From: an uncultured Lachnospiraceae bacterium
Lineage (GTDB): Bacteria; Bacillota; Clostridia; Lachnospirales; Lachnospiraceae
Assembly (NCBI GenBank): GCA_946549155.1
Contig: CAMNQN010000008.1
Coordinates: 1-26,588, forward strand
Direction of reading: 5' to 3'
Length of the DNA: 26,588 nucleotides
Part shown: positions 8,170 through 15,804 of the stretch, in pieces
Layout: every line of letters starts with the position of its first letter
Numbering within the stretch: the stretch's first letter is position 1
Notes under the pieces: generated by a model
Seen by the model: the letters and a program-made list of their open reading frames with translations, nothing else
The model's database searches: none
Told to the model about the DNA's origin: nothing
Position numbers and translations under genes: made by a program

Positions 8170-9321
8170 CTATCTGCTCATCTGAAGCAGTTTATTCTTC
8201 AGTTCGTTTTCCATCTTCTGCATTTCCACCTCTGCACTGCGGCGCTTTGCACGGCCCTCCGTCTGAATTTTCACCACCTCGTCCAGCGTGGAAATCAAAG
8301 ACGCATTGGTCTGTCTTAAGGTTTCGATATCCACCACGCCGCGCTCCGATTCCCTTGCGGTCTCGATGGTCGCCGTCTTTAAGGTTTCCGCATTCTTTTT
8401 CAGCAGCTCATTCGTCAGATCCGTCACCTGGCGCTGCGCCTTAGCTGCCTGGTTGGAATGCTCCACCCCCATGGCAATCACCATCTGGTTTTTCCACAGC
8501 GGAATCGTATTGACAATCGTGGACTGTATCTTCTCCACCATCATAGTGTCGCTGTTCTGTACCAGACGAATCTGAGGCGCGGTCTGTACGGCAATCATAC
8601 GGGTCAGCTCCAGATCATGAATCTTTTTCTCAAAGCGGGTGCACATGGCCTCCAGATCCTTGGACGCCTGGGCATCCTCCGCCAGACCGGAAGCTTCCGC
8701 CCTGGCCGTCAATTCCATCAGTTCACCCTCCCTCACCTCTTTCAGCCGTTTCTTTCCGGCCAAAATATACATGGATAATTCCTTAAAATAGTTCAGATTC
8801 AGCTCATACATCTTATCCAGAACCGCAATGTCCTTCAAAAGCTGCACCTGATGACCCTCCAGCGCAGTACAAATTTTGTCCACATTCACCTCTGCCTTCT
8901 CATACTTCGCTTTCATGGCAATCAGTTTATTGCTCTGCTTTTTAAACAATCCCAGGAAGCCCCGTTCTTCCTCCTCTGCATCAAAGCTCTGCAGCTCCGT
9001 CACCAGACCGGAAATCATGTCCCCCACTTCGCCCATATCCTTGGTCTTTACATTTTCCAGAGCCTTCTCGGAAAAATCCGCCATTTTTTTCTGGGTTCCG
9101 GCACCGTACTGCAGAATCGCCCCGCTGTTGTGAAGGTCGATTTTCCTGCTGAACTCCTCCACCATTTTCCGCTCCTCATCTGTCAAAACGTTATCATCCA
9201 GCTGAGGCTCCTCCGGCTTTGACGGCTGTACCGGAATCTGAGGTTCCTCCTTCGGCTCCTGCACCGGTTCTCCGAAGGTCAATGTAGGGGTTGTGTCAAA
9301 ATCACTGAACTGATTACTCAT
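8170..9321 (-). CDS. telA: TelA/KlaA-family toxic anion resistance protein
   Basis: The 383-residue, mostly helical protein matches the TelA family: an acidic Pro-rich N-terminus, then the long helical body with segments such as DISVLDKMY-like KDIAVLDKMYELNLNYFKEL and the conserved central IRLVQNSDTMMVEKIQSTIVN and WKNQMVIAMG stretches. Family members are tied to tellurite resistance but more generally to envelope stress in Firmicutes. ATG 9321 overlaps the xpaC stop as ATGA, so translation is coupled. The xpaC-telA pairing is common. True tellurite resistance is not shown by sequence. Confidence 0.92.
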   Translation of the reverse strand: MSNQFSDFDTTPTLTFGEPVQEPKEEPQIPVQPSKPEEPQLDDNVLTDEERKMVEEFSRKIDLHNSGAILQYGAGTQKKMADFSEKALENVKTKDMGEVGDMISGLVTELQSFDAEEEERGFLGLFKKQSNKLIAMKAKYEKAEVNVDKICTALEGHQVQLLKDIAVLDKMYELNLNYFKELSMYILAGKKRLKEVREGELMELTARAEASGLAEDAQASKDLEAMCTRFEKKIHDLELTRMIAVQTAPQIRLVQNSDTMMVEKIQSTIVNTIPLWKNQMVIAMGVEHSNQAAKAQRQVTDLTNELLKKNAETLKTATIETARESERGVVDIETLRQTNASLISTLDEVVKIQTEGRAKRRSAEVEMQKMENELKNKLLQMSR

Positions 9322-10847
9322 CTTTTCTCTCCTTTTTGGGTCTCTTTTTCGGTTTCAAAATCCTGCTTCATCAAACCATCCTGGGCCATCATGGTACGCA
9401 GCACCGTGATATCTGTCGAAATATCCCAGGCCGTATCCTGAAAAAAGCTGTCCAGCAGATTTTCAAAGGCCGTGTTAATCGTATCTAAGGAATCCTGAAT
9501 CTCCTTCTTCGTTTTCCCGATATTCTGGCCCTCCACCTGCTGAGCATCCAAATCCCGATAGGCATCCACCAGCTTCCTGGTAATTGGCAGATAGTAGCGC
9601 ATCATCTTTCGAAGATCCGGCGCGCTCTCCGGCTTTTGCTCTACCTGATTAAAAATCTTGGTCACCACCATCTCCAGACGGTTTAGCTTATCCGATATCT
9701 CCGGTCCCGGCAACGCATCATTGCACTCATGAATATGTGCTATAAATTCCTTGCCGTCCCGCAAAATTTCTCTAATTTCTTCAGAAAGCCCCAAATCTGT
9801 ACCTGTTTCCGCCTTTTCTCTGCGGCTGCCCCTGCCAGCTTCTGTTCTTCTGCTCTGACTTCCGTCTCCGGCCTCTGATGTCTCCCGGTTTTCCCATTCC
9901 TGCCGCCCATTCCCTGCGGCCCGCTTCGCTGTCTCTTCCTGCACCCGCCGCTGCTCATACTGCTTCATCACATCCTGATACTGGCGGTATGCGGTGTGGC
10001 TGGTCATCAGGCAGGTCCCTCCGGCATCCAGATAGGCTCCCTGCGGAAACATGTGGTTTTGGATCATCTCCCGAAGATCCCTCTGCACATACTTTTTCGA
10101 CTTACCGATTCCTGCCGACAGTTCCTCCAGCGTACAGGTATCCCGCTCCCCCATGATCTGCAAATAGCGTTTCTGTCGCTTTAACTGTGCCTGAAATTTG
10201 CTTCCCTTACAGGCCATCCCTAAGAAACCACCGGTAAAAATGCAAAAAACCACCGTGGGAATCAAAAAAGGCGCAAGTGCTCTGGAAAGAACACCAAATA
10301 TCAGTGCGAGTACCCCGAAAATTCCGGCAAACGTATATCCCACTGCCATATAAGTTACACCTTTATAGCTCTTCAATGCCCTGGCGGAAGCGTCCTGCGT
10401 CTCCTGTCTTCCCTTCTCTGCCTCAAACCGGATCCTGCCATAGCCCTGCTCCGTTTTTATCGTGGAGTGATACGCTTTCCCAGAACCGGACCTGCCTTCA
10501 TCTCCGCCTGGATTACGCTTCCACTCCTCCGCACCTTTTCTCCTGCCGCCCGCTGCCCGCTCGTAAGCCTCCCGCCAGGAGCCCGCCACAGACTGCCAGG
10601 AATCTCCATTTTGCCTATGATCCCCTGCATCTCTCTGCTGACCGGATGTGTTCTGCTCTCCCGCCTGATCCCGCTGCTCCCCTGTATTCTGGCGCAAATT
10701 CTGCATATTCTTCTGTACCAGATCCAGTGTCTCATTGATCGCCTTCGTAATCGACTGGTTCAGCTGTTGAAAATCCTGATTATCAATGGCAGACTGCACC
10801 AAATCTCCGATCTGTGCCCCCATATTATACCAATCCTGTTTATTCAT
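9318..10847 (-). CDS. xpaC: XpaC-family membrane protein
   Basis: The family is named for 5-bromo-4-chloroindolyl phosphate hydrolysis, and its biochemical role is unclear. From ATG 10847 (GGGAACGGAG upstream; an in-frame upstream ATG lacks this) the protein has 509 residues. There is an N-terminal helical segment, a long Gln/Arg/Gly-rich low-complexity stretch (about 45-150), and two membrane helices (about 164-212). A winged-helix-like segment (GERDTCTLEELSAGIGKS region) follows, then a low-complexity linker and a C-terminal helical domain. The long disordered segments make it larger than typical members. It is the first gene of a four-gene operon with telA, to which it is joined by an ATGA overlap. 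Confidence 0.82.
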   Translation of the reverse strand: MNKQDWYNMGAQIGDLVQSAIDNQDFQQLNQSITKAINETLDLVQKNMQNLRQNTGEQRDQAGEQNTSGQQRDAGDHRQNGDSWQSVAGSWREAYERAAGGRRKGAEEWKRNPGGDEGRSGSGKAYHSTIKTEQGYGRIRFEAEKGRQETQDASARALKSYKGVTYMAVGYTFAGIFGVLALIFGVLSRALAPFLIPTVVFCIFTGGFLGMACKGSKFQAQLKRQKRYLQIMGERDTCTLEELSAGIGKSKKYVQRDLREMIQNHMFPQGAYLDAGGTCLMTSHTAYRQYQDVMKQYEQRRVQEETAKRAAGNGRQEWENRETSEAGDGSQSRRTEAGRGSRREKAETGTDLGLSEEIREILRDGKEFIAHIHECNDALPGPEISDKLNRLEMVVTKIFNQVEQKPESAPDLRKMMRYYLPITRKLVDAYRDLDAQQVEGQNIGKTKKEIQDSLDTINTAFENLLDSFFQDTAWDISTDITVLRTMMAQDGLMKQDFETEKETQKGEKR

Positions 10848-10950
10848 CGCTATACTCCGTTCCCTGCATCGCCAGTTGCCGCCGCTTCTACCCGTTTCCT
10901 CCATACTGCAAAATGAATGAAGAGGCCCCGCCCGGCACTATGTCCAGTAT

Positions 10951-10979
10951 AGTATATTTTTCCTGAGATGTACACAAAA
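10951..10979 (-). promoter_or_regulatory. Probable promoter of the xpaC-telA operon
   Basis: On the minus strand TTTTGT (10974-10979) and TATACT (10951-10956) are 17 bases apart; a second TATACT overlaps at 10946. It lies about 100 bases upstream of the xpaC ATG. The -35 is weak. Confidence 0.45.
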
Positions 10980-11011
10980 TTTTCATTAAAGTTAAATGCA
11001 CAGGCACAGGC

Positions 11012-11043
11012 AAAAAAGAAACGGCATAGCCGAAGCCACACCG
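11012..11043 (-). terminator. Intrinsic terminator with UUCG loop
   Basis: Minus-strand stem (about 10 pairs including wobbles) closed by a C(UUCG)G tetraloop and followed by TTTCTTTTTT. It ends the transcript of the small lipoprotein gene upstream of the xpaC promoter. The 10,905-11,185 gap holds otherwise only this and the xpaC promoter. Confidence 0.75.
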
Positions 11044-11185
11044 CTTTTCTGATAAAACATATCAATAAATTCAAAGCACTCGTCTGTTTCCTGACGATGC
11101 CGTTATAATTTCTTTTTTTGCGCTTCTGCCCTGGACCGCTTTCCCCGTTCCGCGGCAAAGCCAGATAACCTCTTTCGCCTGTGGC

Positions 11186-11434
11186 TTAAGCTTCCGTAGC
11201 AGGTGCCTCGGTAGATGCCGCCTCAGTAGCTGCTGCTTCCGTCGCCGCTGCTTCCGTTTCCGCAGCTTCCGTTTCCGCAGCTTCCGTCGTTGCCGGTGCT
11301 TCGGTAGCCGCCGGTGCCTCGGTGGTCGCCTCCGTCTTGGGAGCTTCTGTCTCTGCTTCTTTCTTTCCACATCCTACCATAGCCACTGCTGCCATAGACA
11401 GAATCAACATACCTGCTAATACTTTCTTTTTCAT
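11186..11434 (-). CDS. Tiny lipoprotein with Ala/Thr/Glu-only tail
   Basis: 82 residues. A classic lipoprotein signal peptide (MKKKVLAGMLILSMAAVAMV) ends in a lipobox with Cys22, so the mature chain is lipid-anchored outside the membrane. The remaining 60 residues are almost only Ala, Thr, Glu and a few Pro, as degenerate TEA/TEAP/ATEA repeats resembling the spacer segments after lipoprotein cysteines in Lachnospiraceae. Here nothing follows the spacer, so the protein is a bare tether or a truncated lipoprotein. The start has TTAAGGAG upstream, and a consensus promoter at 11530-11558 drives it. Its own terminator is at 11012-11043. Confidence 0.8.
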   Translation of the reverse strand: MKKKVLAGMLILSMAAVAMVGCGKKEAETEAPKTEATTEAPAATEAPATTEAAETEAAETEAAATEAAATEAASTEAPATEA

Positions 11435-11529
11435 AATAATCCACTCTCCTTAATAAAATGATAGCTGCATCTCCATTACAGCCTGATTCTCTATCCGAAC
11501 TGTTTATTACATTTCGGTTACAGTGAGGG

Positions 11530-11558
11530 ATTATAGCACTATTATTTTGCAAATACAA
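11530..11558 (-). promoter_or_regulatory. Promoter of the small lipoprotein gene
   Basis: Minus-strand TTGTAT (11553-11558) and perfect TATAAT (11530-11535), 17 bases apart, about 95 bases before the ATG. The leader between promoter and start shows no clear riboswitch. Confidence 0.7.
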
Positions 11559-11605
11559 GCGAATGCTGTAGAATTAAGAATTCTTTCACAGACATTTCAC
11601 AAATT

Positions 11606-12058
11606 TTACCTCTGCAAATACTCCAGCAATCCCCGGCACCCCTCCAGGATCTGCCGGTAAGCCGTAGTAAAGTCTCCACTGTACCAGGGATCGTCAATGT
11701 CCCCCGGATGATCCGTAAAATCCCGCAGCAAATGGATCTTCCCCTCCGGATCCTTCCCCAGAATACGAAGCATATTGCGGACATTATACTGCTCCATGGC
11801 GATCAGATAGTCGTACGCCTCATAGTCGCTCCGCTCCATCCTCCTGGCCCGGTGTCCCTCCGCCGAAATCCCATGCTCCTGCAGCTTACGCCTGGCCGGC
11901 GGGTAAATCGGATTGCCGATCTCCTCCATGCTGGTGGCGGCAGACGCGATCCGGAAGCAGGCGGAAAGACCGGCTTGTTCTACTAAATTTTTCATAATCA
12001 ATTCTGCCATGGGGGAACGGCAGATGTTGCCGTGGCAGATAAATAATACCTTAATCAT
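11606..12058 (-). CDS. Low-molecular-weight protein tyrosine phosphatase
   Basis: From ATG 12058 (GGAGATATG upstream) the product has 150 residues, the normal size for the family. The P-loop CHGNICRS gives the C(X)5R signature with nucleophile Cys8 and Arg14, and the general-acid loop is DDPWYSGDF near residue 119. These enzymes remove phosphate from Tyr (or Arg) residues in the cytoplasm. No tyrosine kinase gene is adjacent, so the substrate is unknown. It is the last clearly chromosomal gene before the mobile region. Confidence 0.93.
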   Translation of the reverse strand: MIKVLFICHGNICRSPMAELIMKNLVEQAGLSACFRIASAATSMEEIGNPIYPPARRKLQEHGISAEGHRARRMERSDYEAYDYLIAMEQYNVRNMLRILGKDPEGKIHLLRDFTDHPGDIDDPWYSGDFTTAYRQILEGCRGLLEYLQR

Positions 12059-12206
12059 CTTTTCATATCTCCATTTAAGTCTTGTATTTCTTCCCAAACG
12101 CTTGATATTTCAGGGTTTTCCGACTTTTGAGTTGTCCTTTCTTTTCAAGGTATCTTCTCAAATCTTCTCGTATTTTCTTATGTTTTTCCCTGCAATCTTG
12201 GTAAAT

Positions 12207-12245
12207 CCGTTGGTAAAGCAAGCGTCCTTACCAACGGGCTTTTTT
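12207..12245 (+). terminator. Strong hairpin terminator at element edge
   Basis: Perfect 10-bp stem (12207-12216 with 12228-12237), 11-base loop, then GCTTTTTT on the plus strand. It abuts the stop of the integrase remnant and would block plus-strand transcription into it. Such hairpins are common next to integrase genes at element ends. Confidence 0.75.
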
Positions 12246-12419
12246 AACTATTCGCTATCCGATACACTTCTTCCTTTGCATCATCAAAATTCACATGGGT
12301 GTAAGTGTTCAAGGTTACACTGATGTCTGCGTGACCCATGATATACTGCAAGGTTTTCGGATTCATTCCGGATTTTGCCATATTAGAGCAAAAGGTGTGC
12401 CTACATACATGTGGACGTG
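12244..12419 (-). pseudogene. C-terminal remnant of a tyrosine integrase
   Basis: About 56 codons match the end of a Tn916/CTn-type tyrosine recombinase: HVCRHTF with the catalytic H-x-x-R, SGMNPKTLQYIMGHADI with the second His, and TLNTYTH with the nucleophilic Tyr. The N-terminal and core-binding domains and the first catalytic Arg are absent. Upstream in the same frame the residues no longer resemble an integrase, so the break is near 12,415. The reading frame to the stop is intact, so truncation is recent. It marks an older integrative element whose integrase was cut, plausibly by the serine-recombinase module. Confidence 0.85.
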
Positions 12420-12463
12420 TCAAGTATGGGACAAAAAAAATATTTCTTTTTTCTTGCCGGAAA

Positions 12464-12488
12464 GTACCTGACCATTCCAATCAGGTAC
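12464..12488. other. Inverted repeat at end of serine-recombinase cluster (att candidate)
   Basis: GTACCTGA (12464-12471) and TCAGGTAC (12481-12488) are perfect 8-bp arms around a 9-base centre, between the integrase break and the last recombinase gene. Large serine integrases act at short imperfect dyads next to their gene, so this is a plausible attachment half-site. No matching copy elsewhere in the window was found by eye. Confidence 0.4.
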
Positions 12489-12543
12489 CCCCAGCACTTT
12501 TATTATCTTCCACAAAATCGCTCTTGTCCAGAACATTTTATCT

Positions 12544-14115
12544 CTACCCTAAAAATACATCATCAAAATTCCATTCAATTTCGATTTCCTCCTGGCTATG
12601 CACCCGGATAACCTTGATGATCTCCCGTAATTTCTCTGTATCGAATTTCTCCATGTTCAGAAATTCTTCCAGTTTCATTTCCTTCGCTGTATTGTCCTGC
12701 TCAAGCATCTTTGCATCACGTTCAGACTCTGCTATCTTTCGTCTGATTTCCTCCAACTGTCTGCTTATCTTTTCCGCTTTCTGCTTGTAGGATTCCCGGT
12801 CAATACGGTCATCCTTGTAGTCATCATAAAGTTTCATTTTTTCAGAAGACAACTGGCGGCTCTGTTTCAACAATTCTGCAACATTCGTCTCCATACCTTT
12901 GCTCTGGTTCTTTGATTCAACAATCTTCCGGTTTTCCAGCATGGAAGATGCAAACTGATGAACAAGCTCCAGGATATGCTTTTCCATTGGCTCACGTCTG
13001 ACCACCAAACTTCGACAGACATGATCACCGCTGGTACGCCCATCCGAGCATTTCAGTAGATGCTCCGTTTCTCTTACCAGACAATGACCACAGTGTGCAC
13101 ACAGCATCAGTGCTGGCTGTTTCTTGCGTCTTGCCAGCGTATAATTGGTTCTTGTTTCTGCAACACACCTGGATTTTTTCGGATGCAGTCTGTTCGCTTT
13201 TTCAAACAGTTCCCTGTCAACAATCGGATCATGGTGGTTTTCCAGTCTGATCCAGTCAGACTCGTCATTAAGAACCGTTTTATGACCGGTGTGCATACTG
13301 CAGCGTGTTTTACCCCATATCCGGGTTCCAATATAAATCTCATCCCGGATGATTGCAGATACTGTGGTTGGATTCCAGCGTTTTTTCATGATGGTATCAA
13401 ACCGTTGGAACTGAACCTGCTCTCCTCTTGAGATTTTCCGTTCATCACAGGTGGCAATTTCCTGTTTGTTCAGTTCCCTTGTGATCTCTGCAAAGCTCAT
13501 ACCTTCTGCAGCCATCTGGAAGATCATCTTCACCACTTTAGCCGCATCCGGATCAATTTCCAACCTTCCATCTTTGCCCTTTCTATAACCATATCTGGCA
13601 TTTACCGGAAGCCTTGTACCGTTTTTCATTCTGGTATGCATTGCGGATGAAATTTTTTTCGACAAATCCAGGCTATACATGTTATAAACCAGATTCTTCA
13701 AAGCCACATTCATACCGCCGGTCATTCCAGAGCTGGCTTCACTGTCATAACTGTCATTAATGGAAATAAACCGGATCTGAAGAAGCGGGAAAATATATTC
13801 AATATAAAATCCCACTTCCAGATAGTCCCTGCCAAACCTGGAAAAATCTTTCACAACTACACAGCCTATCTGTCCGCTTTTCATATCCTCCTGCAGCTGT
13901 TGAAAACCATTGCGTTTGAAATGGGTGCCGCTGACACCGTCATCCACATATTCCAGGATATCTGCCTCATCCACGCCAAGCTGATCGATCACAAACGATT
14001 TCAACAGGATCCTCTGAGAAGTCACACTGTCACTTTCCAGTTTGGTTCTGCCATCCACATTCCCATCTTCCATAGATAAACGGATATAGACAGCTGTTTT
14101 CCTATTTTCTGTCAT
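12544..14115 (-). CDS. Large serine recombinase A
   Basis: 523 residues. The N-terminal resolvase domain has YIRLS with catalytic Ser14 and VVKDFSRFGRDYLEVGFYIE carrying the conserved Arg residues. A recombinase domain follows (PTTVSAIIRDEIYIG type), then a zinc ribbon (CAHCGH with downstream Cys) and a C-terminal coiled coil (about 385-490). This is the architecture of TnpX-like and phage-type large serine integrases, which cut and rejoin DNA at att sites through a phosphoserine link. It is the last of three; its ATG overlaps the stop of recombinase B as ATGA. All catalytic motifs look intact. Confidence 0.93.
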   Translation of the reverse strand: MTENRKTAVYIRLSMEDGNVDGRTKLESDSVTSQRILLKSFVIDQLGVDEADILEYVDDGVSGTHFKRNGFQQLQEDMKSGQIGCVVVKDFSRFGRDYLEVGFYIEYIFPLLQIRFISINDSYDSEASSGMTGGMNVALKNLVYNMYSLDLSKKISSAMHTRMKNGTRLPVNARYGYRKGKDGRLEIDPDAAKVVKMIFQMAAEGMSFAEITRELNKQEIATCDERKISRGEQVQFQRFDTIMKKRWNPTTVSAIIRDEIYIGTRIWGKTRCSMHTGHKTVLNDESDWIRLENHHDPIVDRELFEKANRLHPKKSRCVAETRTNYTLARRKKQPALMLCAHCGHCLVRETEHLLKCSDGRTSGDHVCRSLVVRREPMEKHILELVHQFASSMLENRKIVESKNQSKGMETNVAELLKQSRQLSSEKMKLYDDYKDDRIDRESYKQKAEKISRQLEEIRRKIAESERDAKMLEQDNTAKEMKLEEFLNMEKFDTEKLREIIKVIRVHSQEEIEIEWNFDDVFLG

Positions 14116-15803
14116 CTTGACTGTGCCTCCTTCTCTTTCATTATCTTTTGCAATTCAGCGAACTGGTCATCATATACCAGTTTGATCTCATAATCATACT
14201 TACCATGGATAATAATGGAATCCACAAAGGCTTCCACCATTTCTTTTGTCAGCTTCCGCTTAGACATATAAGTATGTATCACTTTCCCCCATCCTTCTTC
14301 GATATGATAATCTTTGGAATACCGTACCTGCGCCGTCAATACTGCATCCAGACGGCTCTTGATGTTTTCTATTTCATTGGAATAGATACGGGAAAACTGC
14401 ATGTACTCTTCTTCTGTAATCAGGCGTTCCGAATAATCCTCATATAAATCAGATTTACGCTTACTGATCCGGCTCAGTTCCCGCCGAAGTTTCCCTACTT
14501 CCTTGTCCAAAAGCAAATATTGCGTCTGGTTTCTGGAAGCGGAGTTCATTTCCCGGATCATTTTTTCTGTATCCAATACGTTTTTCATATGTGACTGGAT
14601 CAGACGAAGGACATCTTCATCCACGTATTCTTTTTTGACCCTGTGCCCCTTGCACTGGTTTCCTCCTGATTTATGGTTTGCATTGGCACCGCAGATATAA
14701 TAAAATGTCCCGGACTTTTCCCTGGACAGGATCATGCGGTTGCCACATCCTCCACACCTGATCTTGCCGGTATAAAAATTCTGGCTCCGGATGGCTCCAT
14801 TATTCAGCTGATGCCTCTTTTTATATTCTTCCGTAAATTCCCGGATTTTTTCCTGCACCTGGCGGAACAGCTCTTTATCTATAATCCCTTCGTGGGTATT
14901 CTCTGCATAGATCCACTCACTCTCTGGTCGGTTTCTCTGCTTATTTCCCTGAAAAACGCTCTGCTGATATTTTCCATATACGGAATCGCCGGTACAATGT
15001 ACATCCTGAAGCACACGTTTTACTTCATAATTATTCCACGGTTTGGACTCTGGGGACGGTTTTTCCCCGGATCTGTAATACTCCCTTTGCAAAGTTGGGG
15101 ACAAGACACCATCTGCATTCAGTTTTTTTGCAATATCACTGTAGCTGCAGCCATCCATATACATAGAAAAAATTGCCCGTAAATGCCCGGCAGCTTCCTC
15201 ATCAACTACCAGCTGGTGCTTGTCCTGTTCTGATTTCCTATATCCATAGGGTTCCCAGGCACCGGTAAATTTTCCTTCTCTCCATAGGGCTTTTTTTGCA
15301 CTGCTGCTCTTTTTTGCAAGGTCTTTGGAATAGAACTCATTGATAATATTCTTTAAGGGAACCGTCAGATCTACTCCCTCACGGAAAGAATCAAAATCAT
15401 CCGTCACTGCCAGGAACCGTACATGAAAGAACGGGAATACACGCTCAATATAATTGCTTGTTTCTACATAATTCCTGCCAAGCCTAGACAAATCCTTTAC
15501 AATCACGCAGTTGATTTTCCCATGCTTGATATCTTCCATCATCTGCGTAAATCCAGGACGATCGAAATTTGTACCGGAATAATCAGAATCCTTATAAACT
15601 TCTGCAACCGAAATATCCTCTGTATCAGCCACATAGTTTTTCATCAGTTCCACCTGGGTTTCTATCGTCCCCCTCTCTATCGTTTCCTCTGTTTCCGTAG
15701 AAATCCTTGCATATAACCCTGCCCGGAACGGTCTTTTGATCTCTTCCTGGACGGCTGCACTGCTGACCGTTTCAGGAATGCTTTTCCTGCTTTTTCGTGC
15801 CAT
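14112..15803 (-). CDS. Large serine recombinase B
   Basis: 563 residues from ATG 15803, which has AAGGAGG nine bases upstream. A TTG three codons earlier is possible but poorly placed. Order: a basic 35-residue N-terminal extension, the resolvase domain with YARIS (catalytic Ser near residue 35) and VIVKDLSRLGRNY, the recombinase domain, a zinc ribbon (CGGCGN with later Cys pair) and a coiled coil. The start follows the stop of recombinase C by one base. Clearly diverged from its two neighbours, so not a recent duplication. Likely acts with A and C or provides directionality. Confidence 0.93.
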   Translation of the reverse strand: MARKSRKSIPETVSSAAVQEEIKRPFRAGLYARISTETEETIERGTIETQVELMKNYVADTEDISVAEVYKDSDYSGTNFDRPGFTQMMEDIKHGKINCVIVKDLSRLGRNYVETSNYIERVFPFFHVRFLAVTDDFDSFREGVDLTVPLKNIINEFYSKDLAKKSSSAKKALWREGKFTGAWEPYGYRKSEQDKHQLVVDEEAAGHLRAIFSMYMDGCSYSDIAKKLNADGVLSPTLQREYYRSGEKPSPESKPWNNYEVKRVLQDVHCTGDSVYGKYQQSVFQGNKQRNRPESEWIYAENTHEGIIDKELFRQVQEKIREFTEEYKKRHQLNNGAIRSQNFYTGKIRCGGCGNRMILSREKSGTFYYICGANANHKSGGNQCKGHRVKKEYVDEDVLRLIQSHMKNVLDTEKMIREMNSASRNQTQYLLLDKEVGKLRRELSRISKRKSDLYEDYSERLITEEEYMQFSRIYSNEIENIKSRLDAVLTAQVRYSKDYHIEEGWGKVIHTYMSKRKLTKEMVEAFVDSIIIHGKYDYEIKLVYDDQFAELQKIMKEKEAQSR

Positions 15804-15804
15804 T

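Noticed and set aside
11223..11558. Minus-strand frame overlapping the small lipoprotein
   Set aside because: Out-of-frame shadow of the GCN/GAA-rich repeat tail; the lipoprotein frame has signal peptide, ribosome site and promoter.
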